Assembly (NCBI RefSeq): GCF_021655555.1
Contig: NZ_AP023086.1
Coordinates: 4,246,685-4,310,684, forward strand
DNA: 64,000 bases
Source of the DNA: Marinagarivorans cellulosilyticus
Lineage (GTDB): Bacteria; Pseudomonadota; Gammaproteobacteria; Pseudomonadales; Cellvibrionaceae
Direction: 5' to 3'
This document shows, in pieces, positions 46,594 through 54,993 of this stretch. Under the pieces are notes generated by a model that saw nothing but the letters and a program-made list of their open reading frames with translations, did no database searches and was not told the origin of the DNA. The position numbers were made by a program, and so were the translations under genes. Every line of letters begins with the position of its first letter. The stretch's first letter is position 1.

Positions 46594-46938
46594 CTAAGCC
46601 AGCGAACCTTCGGCGAAAGCTTTACCGGCCAACAAATGTAAATGTAAATGAAATACCGTTTGCCCTGCACCTTCGCCGTTATTCACAATTAAACGAAAAG
46701 CATCATCAACACCCAACTGGCGTGCGATTTTACCAGCTGCCAGCATTAAATGGCCCAGTAGCGCTTGATGTTCGTCTTGAGCATCCGCCAATTTGGCAAT
46801 TGGTTTTTTAGGGATAATTAAAACATGGGTTGGCGCTTGCGGGGATATATCATTAATGCAAATGCAATGCTCGTCTTCGTATACGCGCGGCGCAGGAATT
46901 TCGCCTGCAATAATCTTACTAAAAATTGTATCGCTCAT
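46594..46938 (-). CDS. hinT: HIT-family purine nucleoside phosphoramidase (HinT)
   Basis: The 114-residue protein starts with TIFSKIIAGEIPA and has the HIT triad HLHLHLL near the C-terminus. HinT proteins hydrolyse adenylated amino acids and phosphoramidates in the cytoplasm. Gene spacing on both sides is very small, so it is part of one minus-strand unit from Trm112-like through the glycosyltransferase. Confidence 0.92.
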   Translation of the reverse strand: MSDTIFSKIIAGEIPAPRVYEDEHCICINDISPQAPTHVLIIPKKPIAKLADAQDEHQALLGHLMLAAGKIARQLGVDDAFRLIVNNGEGAGQTVFHLHLHLLAGKAFAEGSLA

Positions 46939-46948
46939 AACAATTCCT

Positions 46949-47146
46949 TTATTTATTTTGCCAAGCTTCTTTTTCAGCTAGAGTAATTTCTCGGGCCTCG
47001 CCCTCTAACATTACGGGAATATCGTCTCGCACTGGGTAGGCTAAGCCGGCCGATAGGCTCACCAATTCGTTGTTGGGGGCATCCCAAATTAATGGCCCTT
47101 TGGTTACAGGGCATACAAGAATACTTAGCAATTTTTTATCTAGCAT
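46949..47146 (-). CDS. Trm112/YcaR-family small protein
   Basis: The 65-residue protein has the family pattern LLSILVCPVTKGPL, LAYPVRDDIPVML. Only one Cys of the zinc knuckle is seen, as in many bacterial members. In Pseudomonas-type genomes it often lies near lpxK/kdsB. Its partner methyltransferase, if any, is not known from this window. Confidence 0.88.
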   Translation of the reverse strand: MLDKKLLSILVCPVTKGPLIWDAPNNELVSLSAGLAYPVRDDIPVMLEGEAREITLAEKEAWQNK

Positions 47147-47173
47147 GTTTTTTCTCTAATCATCGTTTGGCTA

Positions 47174-48001
47174 TTAAGGAAGTTCGGGTTTTGAATTTTC
47201 GGGGAATAGTAGCTGCGGGTCTAAACGCTCATTAAACCAGTTCATGCGCCAATCAAGGTGTGGTCCTGTCGCACGGCCGCTAGCGCCAATACGGGCAATT
47301 AGGTCGCCTTGTTTTACCGTATCGCCTACGGCTACCTCTAATTTACTCAAATGTATAAATGTCGACGAAACGCCATGCCCGTGATCCACAATTAAGGTGC
47401 CGCCAGAATAATACAAGTCGTCATTAGCAAATGTTACAACACCGGCTGCTGGCGCAATTACTTTTGCACCTGTTGGACCGGCAATATCAACACCGTAATG
47501 CGGGCTTTTGGGTGTACCATTGTAAAAGCGCTGGCTGCCATAAACACCTGTTATTGGGCCTTTTGCCGGCCAAATAAAATGGGATAAAAAATCTGTGCGA
47601 TTGTCGTTGCGTTTACGCGCGGCTTTTACCGCCGCAGATTCTTGCTGTATACGCTGCGTTAGCTCTGCCGGTGGCGTTACGTGCTTTTGTTTTACGCCTT
47701 CTATGCGCTGAATGTTGTATTCACGCTGACGCACGTCGAAACTTAGTGTTTCTTGCTGCTCGCCTTTTTTAACCAATACGGAAACGCGGCTAGGTGCATC
47801 ACGCCCCAACCCCAAAGCAAACCGGCCTTGAGCACTTTGCTTAAGTTCGCGGCCTTGATAAAAGACCTGCTCGCCGGCCTTCGCCTGCCCAATAATAAGC
47901 GCGCCTTGTACCCACGCCCCCTCGAAGGTCGCCGCATTTGCCTGCGACGCCACCCAAAATACACTCACCACTTGCAGTAAAAACTGAAATCTCATCGGCA
48001 C
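47174..48001 (-). CDS. Exported M23-family metallopeptidase
   Basis: The 275-residue protein has a signal peptide (cleavage near NAA, residue 23) and an M23/LytM domain (about 150-265). The metal ligands H and D are in HYGVDIAGP. The usual HxH motif is GPHLDW, so the second His is Asp; this form also occurs in a subgroup of Pseudomonas M23 proteins. An activity on cell-wall crosslinks is probable but should not be taken as certain because of that change. Confidence 0.85.
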   Translation of the reverse strand: MPMRFQFLLQVVSVFWVASQANAATFEGAWVQGALIIGQAKAGEQVFYQGRELKQSAQGRFALGLGRDAPSRVSVLVKKGEQQETLSFDVRQREYNIQRIEGVKQKHVTPPAELTQRIQQESAAVKAARKRNDNRTDFLSHFIWPAKGPITGVYGSQRFYNGTPKSPHYGVDIAGPTGAKVIAPAAGVVTFANDDLYYSGGTLIVDHGHGVSSTFIHLSKLEVAVGDTVKQGDLIARIGASGRATGPHLDWRMNWFNERLDPQLLFPENSKPELP

Positions 48002-48132
48002 AAGCCCTCCTAGGCGCTAGTCTAGCGGTTACGCCTCTAAAGTTAAATGATTGTCCCGTACGCATGCGCAACTTGTATCGCTGGCGCATTCGAGCTTAAA
48101 TGTCGCCCTTACTTAAAAGAGCCTAAAGCGCA

Positions 48133-48804
48133 ATGATTGAAGCGGTATTTTTTGACCTAGATGGCACCTTAATGGACACCAGCAAAGACCTTGGTGCAGC
48201 ACTAAACGCCGTACGGCAAGCAGAAGGTTTGCCTCCCCTGCCAGACCACATAACCCGCGCAGAGGTTTCTAATGGTGCCAATGCATTGATTAAGCTTGGC
48301 TTTGGAGAGGGTTTAACGGCCGACCAGCATCAATTTTACCGTCAAGCATTGCTCGATTATTATTTAGCCAATATTGCCGAGTACACTTTTACCTTTAAGG
48401 GCATTGAACCGCTTATACAGATGCTTAGCGACGAACGGATTCACTGGGGGGTTGTAACAAATAAGCCCGCGCTATACACCAATGCGTTGATGGCTCAATT
48501 TCAATTCGCCACTGCTCCTGCGGCCACGGTGAGCCCCGATGCGCTAAAAGCCGCCAAGCCAGACCCAGAAGGCCTATTGCTCGCATGCCAACAAGCCAAT
48601 TGTGCACCGGCGCACTGCGTCTATGTGGGCGACCATTTACGTGATATTCAGGCCGGGAAAAACGCAGGTATGAAAACTATTGCCGTAGGTTATGGCTTTA
48701 CCAGCACACAAAACTGCCACCATCAGTGGCAGGCCGATTATACTGTGGACTGCGCCACTGAAATTTGGCCCATTATTCAACAACTGCACAAGCCAAAAGG
48801 TTAA
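48133..48804 (+). CDS. mupP: N-acetylmuramic acid 6-phosphate phosphatase MupP (HAD-IA)
   Basis: The 223-residue HAD phosphatase has motif I FFDLDGTLMDTS, motif II VTNKP, Lys in KPDPEGLLLAC and motif IV VGDHLRDIQAG. The C-terminal YGF...WQADYTVD part fits MupP better than phosphoglycolate phosphatase. In Pseudomonas mupP is followed by yciK, as here. MupP works in MurNAc recycling. It could still be Gph, whose motifs are similar. Confidence 0.78.
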   Translation: MIEAVFFDLDGTLMDTSKDLGAALNAVRQAEGLPPLPDHITRAEVSNGANALIKLGFGEGLTADQHQFYRQALLDYYLANIAEYTFTFKGIEPLIQMLSDERIHWGVVTNKPALYTNALMAQFQFATAPAATVSPDALKAAKPDPEGLLLACQQANCAPAHCVYVGDHLRDIQAGKNAGMKTIAVGYGFTSTQNCHHQWQADYTVDCATEIWPIIQQLHKPKG

Positions 48805-48862
48805 CCTGCTAACTCAGCACAACAGCGCTTATGTAGCAGCACTAACAGAAGTGATTTCTTTT

Positions 48863-49630
48863 ATGACTCATCAAACCGACTTTCTTGCTTACACGCCCCC
48901 CAGCAAAGATATATTAAAAGGCCGTATTATTGTAATTACAGGCGCTGGCGACGGGATTGGCAAAGCCATTGCTATCGCGTGCGCTACAGCCGGCGCCACT
49001 GTCGTCTTGCTAGGGCGAACCATGCAAAAACTCGAAGCTGTATACGATGCCATTGAGCAGCTGGGTGGCCCACAGCCCGCTATTTTCCCCATCAATTTCG
49101 AAAGCGCCACCAAACAAGATTACCAACAGCTCAAAGATGCCCTAAACGAAGAATTTGGCTTGATTGATGGCTTGCTGCATAACGCTGGCGCGCTGGGCAC
49201 GAATGCGCCGGCAGAGCAATACAGCGCTAGCGAGTGGGAAGTACTGATGCAAGTTAACGCGACGGCGCCCTTTATGTTGACACAAAGCTTGCTGCCATTA
49301 CTGAAAAAATCGACCGATGCGAGCGTGGTTTTTACCGGTTCTACTGTAGGTTATCGCGGGCGGGCTTACTGGGGTGCTTACGCCGCTAGCAAAGCAGCAG
49401 TAGAAAACATAATGCAAACACTTGCCGACGAATACAGCGAGCACCCCCACTTACGCTTTAACTCAATTAACCCTGGCGCCACCCGCACCCAAATGCGCGC
49501 TAAAGCCTATCCCGCCGAGAACCCATCGGAGGTTACAGCCCCCAGTGCGCACGCCAACCGCTACTTGTATTTATTGGGCCCCGCCAGCCTTGGCGTTAGT
49601 GGCGCGCAATTCCAAGCGCAGCCCAGCTAA
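48863..49630 (+). CDS. yciK: YciK-family short-chain dehydrogenase
   Basis: The ATG at 48863 gives 255 residues with the Rossmann motif ITGAGDGIGKAIA and a catalytic Ser-Tyr-Lys set (GSTVGYRGRAYWGAYAASKAA). The true substrate of YciK-type enzymes is not known. A GTG at 48851 is an alternative start. It is 58 bp after mupP, the usual pair. Confidence 0.88.
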   Translation: MTHQTDFLAYTPPSKDILKGRIIVITGAGDGIGKAIAIACATAGATVVLLGRTMQKLEAVYDAIEQLGGPQPAIFPINFESATKQDYQQLKDALNEEFGLIDGLLHNAGALGTNAPAEQYSASEWEVLMQVNATAPFMLTQSLLPLLKKSTDASVVFTGSTVGYRGRAYWGAYAASKAAVENIMQTLADEYSEHPHLRFNSINPGATRTQMRAKAYPAENPSEVTAPSAHANRYLYLLGPASLGVSGAQFQAQPS

Positions 49631-49637
49631 CAAGCCG

Positions 49638-50807
49638 CTAAATTTCTTTTTCTAAACGCGAGAGCTTAGCTTGGTACAGCTCTCGGCCTTCTTCTTTGAA
49701 GGTGTTTTCCATCGCCTTAATTAACATGCGTTTAGCGCCAATTAACTCCCCTTGGTGGTATTTCACCTTAGCCAAACCAAAGTAGCCGTAATCGAGGTAT
49801 GGCGCCGCATCGATGGATTTTTGGTAAAACATTTCGGCTTCGCGATAATCGCCATTATTGTAAGCAACATTGGCAGCATCTAGCCAACCAAAAGGGCTTG
49901 GATCATCGTAATCGGCCATTTCACGAGCAATACGCTGGGCATCGATTTCACGGCCTTGGGCCTGCAATAACAAACGATAATTTTTAAGCAAGGTCAATTT
50001 ATTGTCTGCTACGGCTAAACCGTAAACATAGATGTCCTCGGCTTTAGCCTCGTCACCTACGCGGCGAAAAATCACTGCCATGGTATTAATATTGGCGGCA
50101 TCTTCAGGCTGGTACTCTAGTGCCTTACGGGTATACCAATAAGCTTCTGCAAGCTGTTCTTGCGCCATAAATTCAACAGCGCGATTACCGTAATAAAGCG
50201 CTAAGAATTTATCGCGGGTGATATTGCCAATAAAACGCGTTTTGTCATCGGGTAAATAATCGACCACTAAGCTCGAACGGGTAAGGTAAACATTATTATT
50301 TGCCAACAACCGTTCGTACAATTTAGAACGAACATGCACGCCTTTAACCACCACATCGCTTTCTTTGTAGAATACCGGCGAAGAATCCACCAGCTGGTAG
50401 CGAATTTCGACATCCTTCACCACATTAGCCAGCGCGGTGGTTAACACCGCCAAGCTCATACAATTACCCTTTAAGCTGGCCAACGTTTGAGCCGCGGTAT
50501 AGGTTTTAGATTCGTAGTTAAAGTTGCGCGTTTCGCGCTCTAAATAATCAAAAACGCGCTCATAGCCCGGCGAGTTCTGACGTAAGAAGTGATTATAAAA
50601 CTCTAAGAAATCGCGGCGTTGCTCGTCACTTAAAGTGAATAGTTCATCTTCACTTTCGATCGTTAATGCTGCGCCAAAATATTGCGGGGCAGAAAAATCT
50701 ATACTGGGCTTTATCACCGGCTGCACACTCGCAACCGGTCGATTTTGCGCACAACCAACAACAGCAATGCAAAGTAATAGTAATGTATAGCTCGAAAATA
50801 GTCGCAT
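49638..50807 (-). CDS. TPR lipoprotein with transglutaminase-like segment
   Basis: The 389-residue protein has a lipoprotein signal (VVGC, Cys about 19), then a region like a transglutaminase core (TLASLKGNCMSLAVLTTALA, with Cys as in the papain-like nucleophile). The C-terminal 180 residues are TPR repeats (AEAYWYTRKALEYQPEDAAN and similar). GAGG lies just before the ATG at 50807. No function was recognised; an outer-membrane or periplasmic scaffold is one possibility. Confidence 0.72.
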   Translation of the reverse strand: MRLFSSYTLLLLCIAVVGCAQNRPVASVQPVIKPSIDFSAPQYFGAALTIESEDELFTLSDEQRRDFLEFYNHFLRQNSPGYERVFDYLERETRNFNYESKTYTAAQTLASLKGNCMSLAVLTTALANVVKDVEIRYQLVDSSPVFYKESDVVVKGVHVRSKLYERLLANNNVYLTRSSLVVDYLPDDKTRFIGNITRDKFLALYYGNRAVEFMAQEQLAEAYWYTRKALEYQPEDAANINTMAVIFRRVGDEAKAEDIYVYGLAVADNKLTLLKNYRLLLQAQGREIDAQRIAREMADYDDPSPFGWLDAANVAYNNGDYREAEMFYQKSIDAAPYLDYGYFGLAKVKYHQGELIGAKRMLIKAMENTFKEEGRELYQAKLSRLEKEI

Positions 50808-50983
50808 CTCCACCTCTGAACAGCCGCTCTTTACTGACTGTACATCAAGATGAATACCTCAACCGAACATATGTTGATATAAGCGACAACAGCCTGACGA
50901 ATTGTGACCTTTTTTCGCTTTAGCGGCTAATAGACGGCAAAACACCCCCTGAAACCACAAAGGGTATGCTCCCGCTTTTACTA

Positions 50984-52018
50984 TTAGGAAGGTGTACGGC
51001 GATGTTTTGCGCATGCACTGGCAGCCTCGCCGACTAGCTCTGGACCACGATAAATAAAGCCGCTGTACAACTGCACCAAGCTGGCACCAGCCGCTAGCTT
51101 TTCTGCTGCATCATCGCCAGACAAAATACCACCCACACCAATAATCGGGATTTTATTATCTAGCGCCTGCGCTAATACTTTAATGGCATGCGTCGATTTA
51201 TCTTTAACGGGCAGGCCACTTAAACCGCCAGCCTCTTCAGCGTGAGGCGAAAGCTCAACACCTTCGCGGCCAATTGTTGTATTGGTGGCAATAACGCCAT
51301 CAATACCTTGCGCCAAAAAGCTTTCGGCGGTTGCCTTTAATTCATCGTCGGTCATATCGGGGGCAATTTTCACTAGAATCGGCACATACTTATCGTATTC
51401 TGCAGCCAATAATTTTTGCCGTTTTTTTATGCCCGCCAATAATTGATTAAGCGTTTCACCAAACTGCAAATTGCGCAAACCCGGTGTATTTGGGGACGAT
51501 ATGTTCACCGTAACGTAGTCTGCATGCGGGTAAACGGCATCCAAACAAATCAAATAATCATCTAATGCGTTTTCTTCTGGTGTAGTTTTGTTTTTACCAA
51601 TATTAATACCCAGCACACCATTAAAGCGGCGCGTTTGCTTAACTTGGTTAACTAAATGCTCTACACCTTTGTTATTAAACCCCATACGGTTAATAACGCC
51701 CTGCTCTTCTTCTAGCCTAAATAAACGGGGCTTTGGGTTACCGCCTTGCGCCTTGGGCGTAACGGTACCAATTTCGACGAAACCAAAACCTAAGGCGCCT
51801 AGGGCGTTAAAGTAATCGCCGTTTTTATCGAGGCCCGCAGCCAACCCAACCGCATTAGGAAACTTCAAACCCAACACTTCAACAGGGTCGTGCACTCGCT
51901 CTGAAGAGAACAGCGATAGCAATTTTAGCCGCTCCAATGCACCCATCCAATCCAGCGACAATTCGTGGCTGACCTCTGGATCAAGCTTAAACAGTAATGG
52001 GCGAATATATTTATACAT
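50984..52018 (-). CDS. pyrD: Dihydroorotate dehydrogenase (quinone)
   Basis: The 344-residue class 2 enzyme has the N-terminal membrane-associating helix (YKYIRPLLFKLDPEVSHEL), GLAAGLDKNGDY, and NISSPNTPGLRNLQ with the catalytic Ser. The FMN-binding GVGGI is near the C-terminus. It oxidises dihydroorotate with quinone in pyrimidine synthesis. Confidence 0.96.
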   Translation of the reverse strand: MYKYIRPLLFKLDPEVSHELSLDWMGALERLKLLSLFSSERVHDPVEVLGLKFPNAVGLAAGLDKNGDYFNALGALGFGFVEIGTVTPKAQGGNPKPRLFRLEEEQGVINRMGFNNKGVEHLVNQVKQTRRFNGVLGINIGKNKTTPEENALDDYLICLDAVYPHADYVTVNISSPNTPGLRNLQFGETLNQLLAGIKKRQKLLAAEYDKYVPILVKIAPDMTDDELKATAESFLAQGIDGVIATNTTIGREGVELSPHAEEAGGLSGLPVKDKSTHAIKVLAQALDNKIPIIGVGGILSGDDAAEKLAAGASLVQLYSGFIYRGPELVGEAASACAKHRRTPS

Positions 52019-52062
52019 GAAGAAAACCGCTGTTAAGTGAGTCGTTGGATAAAATTTAAGGC

Positions 52063-52091
52063 AAAAAAAAGCGCGCCTTAGCGCGCCTTTT
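52063..52091 (-). terminator. Rho-independent terminator of pyk
   Basis: A GCGCGC/GCGCGC stem with a small loop and A/T extension is followed on the minus strand by a T8 run (plus-strand A at 52063-52070). It lies 11 bp after the pyk stop and ends the transcript before pyrD. Confidence 0.85.
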
Positions 52092-52101
52092 TCAATTCGC
52101 T

Positions 52102-53550
52102 TTAGATGGCGGCTTTGCCAACTTCAACAATTTTCATAGCGTTAGTGCCGCCCACATTTTGACGAGTATCGCCTTGGGAGATGATCACTAAATCGCCATC
52201 TTTTACCACACCACGAGTGCGCAGTTCGTTAACGGCGCGGTCGTTGGCTTCGCTAAAAGGAATATCGTGTAGCGGGAATGGCACAGGATAAACACCACGA
52301 TACAAAGCGGTTTTTTGCAAAGTTTTTGCATGCGTTGATAATGCAAAAATTGGCAAGCGAGCACCAAAGCGGCTCATCAAGAAAGGGGTAGAACCCGACT
52401 CGGTCATGCTGATAATGGCAGCAACACCAGGCATATGGTTTGCAGTAAACATAGCGGCCTGCGCAATAGCTTGGTCAATTGCCATGGTTTCTGGCATATC
52501 GCGTGCAGCATCTTGAGTTGCATGTGGATGGCCTTCTGCACCAAGAATAACGCGAACCATCGCTTCAACGGTTTCTACTGGGAATTGACCCGCCGCTGTT
52601 TCAGCTGACAACATCACAGCATCAGTACCATCGAGTACCGCGTTGGCTACGTCAAAAACTTCTGCGCGAGTTGGCAACGAACTGCTGATCATTGATTCCA
52701 TCATTTGTGTGGCAGAAATTACCGCACGATTCAAAGCGCGTGAACGAGCGATAATGTGCTTTTGTACACCAATTAGTGCAGCATCACCGATTTCAACACC
52801 CAAGTCGCCACGGGCAACCATAACCGCATCAGACGCTAAAATAATGCCGTCTAATACAGCATCGTCTTCAACCGCTTCAGCGCGCTCAACTTTTGAAACC
52901 AAAGCGATATCGCCGCCGGCTTCACGAACCAACGAGCGTGTTAGGTGCATATCTTCTGCACTGCGCGGGAAAGATACAGCCAGGTAATCAACATCGATAG
53001 CCACAGCGGTTTTAATGTCTGCGCGGTCTTTTTCTGTTAGCGCTGGCGCCGTTAGGCCACCACCTTGGCGGTTAATACCTTTGTTATTAGATAACTTACC
53101 AGCAACAGTGGTAGTACAAAAAACCTTGTTACCTTCTACTGAGTCCACGCGTAAAACAACGCGGCCATCGTCCAACAACAATAAGTCGTCTGGGTTAACA
53201 TCATTGGGCAGTTCTTTGTAGTCAATGCCCACTTGGTTTTGGTTGCCAGCATCGCGCTCTAAATCGGCATCCAATACAAACTTATCGCCAAGTTTTAATT
53301 CAATAGGGCCATCGGCAAAGCGAGCAATACGAATTTTAGGACCTTGTAAGTCACCCAATACCGCCACGTGACGACCGTGCTTAGCCGCGTATTCGCGGGT
53401 CATGTCGCAACGTTTTTTGTGGTCTTCAGGGCTACCGTGGGAGAAGTTAAGGCGTACAACATTCACTCCGGCCAATATCAGCTTTTCTAATACACCGGGT
53501 TCATCGGTGGCAGGTCCAAGGGTGCTGACAATTTTGGTACGTCTTAACAT
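52102..53550 (-). CDS. pyk: Pyruvate kinase
   Basis: The 482-residue protein has the full pyruvate kinase plan: RRTKIVSTLGPA at the start, VRLNFSHG, the catalytic Lys in ALVSKVERAEA, VARGDLGVEIG and the nucleotide region SATQMMESM. It makes pyruvate and ATP from phosphoenolpyruvate. Downstream of the oad operon, it is metabolically linked to the oxaloacetate/pyruvate node. Confidence 0.96.
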   Translation of the reverse strand: MLRRTKIVSTLGPATDEPGVLEKLILAGVNVVRLNFSHGSPEDHKKRCDMTREYAAKHGRHVAVLGDLQGPKIRIARFADGPIELKLGDKFVLDADLERDAGNQNQVGIDYKELPNDVNPDDLLLLDDGRVVLRVDSVEGNKVFCTTTVAGKLSNNKGINRQGGGLTAPALTEKDRADIKTAVAIDVDYLAVSFPRSAEDMHLTRSLVREAGGDIALVSKVERAEAVEDDAVLDGIILASDAVMVARGDLGVEIGDAALIGVQKHIIARSRALNRAVISATQMMESMISSSLPTRAEVFDVANAVLDGTDAVMLSAETAAGQFPVETVEAMVRVILGAEGHPHATQDAARDMPETMAIDQAIAQAAMFTANHMPGVAAIISMTESGSTPFLMSRFGARLPIFALSTHAKTLQKTALYRGVYPVPFPLHDIPFSEANDRAVNELRTRGVVKDGDLVIISQGDTRQNVGGTNAMKIVEVGKAAI

Positions 53551-53618
53551 AGGTTGGGCTCCGAAATAGTTGGGCTTGTCTAAACGGCGCGCAGTTTATC
53601 ACTTTGCGCGCCTAAATT

Positions 53619-53648
53619 ATAAAAAACCTGCCTTCTAGCAAGGTTTTA
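53619..53648 (-). terminator. Terminator of the oadGAB operon
   Basis: A stem AAAACCT(T)GC/GCAGGTTTT with a 6-base loop and one bulge is followed on the minus strand by a T6 run. It lies just after the oadB stop. Confidence 0.75.
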
Positions 53649-53666
53649 CTCAAAATTTTTGGCGCT

Positions 53667-54983
53667 TTAAACGCCAGTCATTCCACTTACAATCGAGATC
53701 ATGACACCAGCAGCAACCGCCGAGCCGATCACACCGGCCACATTGGGGCCCATTGCGTGCATTAACAGGAAGTTCTGCCCGTTGGCTTCTAGGCCGACCT
53801 TATTAGAAACCCGCGCAGCCATCGGCACAGCAGAAACGCCCGCAGAACCAATAAGCGGGTTAATTTTTTGCTTGCTGACCTTATTCATCAACTTAGCCAT
53901 CAAAACACCGCAGCCGGTACCAATACCAAAGGCCACTATACCGAGCAATAAAATACCCAGCGTTTTAGGGTCTAAGAATTTATCCGCTTCTAACTTCGAG
54001 CCAACAGATAAGCCCAAGAAAATGGTAACAATATTAATTAATGCGTTTTGAGCAGTATCGCTTAGACGATCGACAACACCACACTCGCGCATTAAGTTAC
54101 CCAAGCAGAACATACCTAATAACGGAGCAGCAGAAGGCAATATTAATGCCACCAGAACCAACAGCACCATCGGGAAGAAGATCTTTTCGCGCTTAGACAC
54201 TGGTCGCAATTGCGTCATCACAATTTTGCGCTCTTCTTTGGTAGTAAGTAATTTCATAATGGGCGGCTGAATTAATGGCACTAGCGCCATATAAGAATAA
54301 GCCGCTACCGCAATCGCACCGAGTAGGTCGGGCGCTAATTTACTGGCCACATAAATGGCCGTTGGACCGTCGGCGCCACCGATGATGCCAATGGCCGCGG
54401 CATCTGCAATGCTAAAGTCCATCAGGCCAAAAGCGCTAAGTGATACCGCACCAATTACCGTAGCAAAAATACCGAACTGCGCCGCAGCACCTAAAAATAG
54501 TGTTTTAGGGTTAGCCAACAAAGGGCCGAAATCGGTCATTGCACCAACACCCATAAAAATTAACAAGGGGGCAACACCGCTGGCAATAGCCACTTTATAG
54601 AAGCTATATAACATGCCATCGTGGTAATCGGCCGCGCTAGCCAGCTCGGTTATCGCATGATGAGTTTCGTAATTAGACGCACCATAAAGCTTCACAAGCT
54701 CATGTGCACTCGCACCTATTTCTGCACCAAGTAAGCGCGAAACATCTAACAAAAAGCCAGGATCGCCCGCTAATATGGCATTTTCTGCCGCACTAAAAGC
54801 TAAGCCCGCGCCTGGAATATTAGCCATTAGGCCGCCAAAGCCAATTGGCACCAACAGCAAAGGTTCAAACCCTTTTCTGATAGCCAAGAACAACAAACCA
54901 GAACAAATAAGCATCATCCCCGCCTGACCGTAAGTCATTTGGTAGATGCCGGACTCGAACCATAAACCTAATAAATTCTCCAT
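53667..54983 (-). CDS. oadB: Oxaloacetate decarboxylase beta subunit (Na+ pump)
   Basis: The 438-residue protein has many membrane segments and the typical beta-subunit regions: FLAIRKGFEPLLLVPIGFGG, SIADAAAIGIIGGADGPTAIY with the conserved Asp, and MLMHAMGPNVAGVIGSAVAAG reading as LLMHAMGPN. It decarboxylates carboxybiotin and couples this to Na+ export. It is 10 bp after oadA. Confidence 0.95.
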   Translation of the reverse strand: MENLLGLWFESGIYQMTYGQAGMMLICSGLLFLAIRKGFEPLLLVPIGFGGLMANIPGAGLAFSAAENAILAGDPGFLLDVSRLLGAEIGASAHELVKLYGASNYETHHAITELASAADYHDGMLYSFYKVAIASGVAPLLIFMGVGAMTDFGPLLANPKTLFLGAAAQFGIFATVIGAVSLSAFGLMDFSIADAAAIGIIGGADGPTAIYVASKLAPDLLGAIAVAAYSYMALVPLIQPPIMKLLTTKEERKIVMTQLRPVSKREKIFFPMVLLVLVALILPSAAPLLGMFCLGNLMRECGVVDRLSDTAQNALINIVTIFLGLSVGSKLEADKFLDPKTLGILLLGIVAFGIGTGCGVLMAKLMNKVSKQKINPLIGSAGVSAVPMAARVSNKVGLEANGQNFLLMHAMGPNVAGVIGSAVAAGVMISIVSGMTGV

Positions 54984-54993
54984 CGTATCAACC

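Noticed and set aside
54940..54965. Sequence resembling a tRNA T arm (GGACTCGAACC)
   Set aside because: It lies inside the oadB coding start and no acceptor or anticodon stem can be folded around it.
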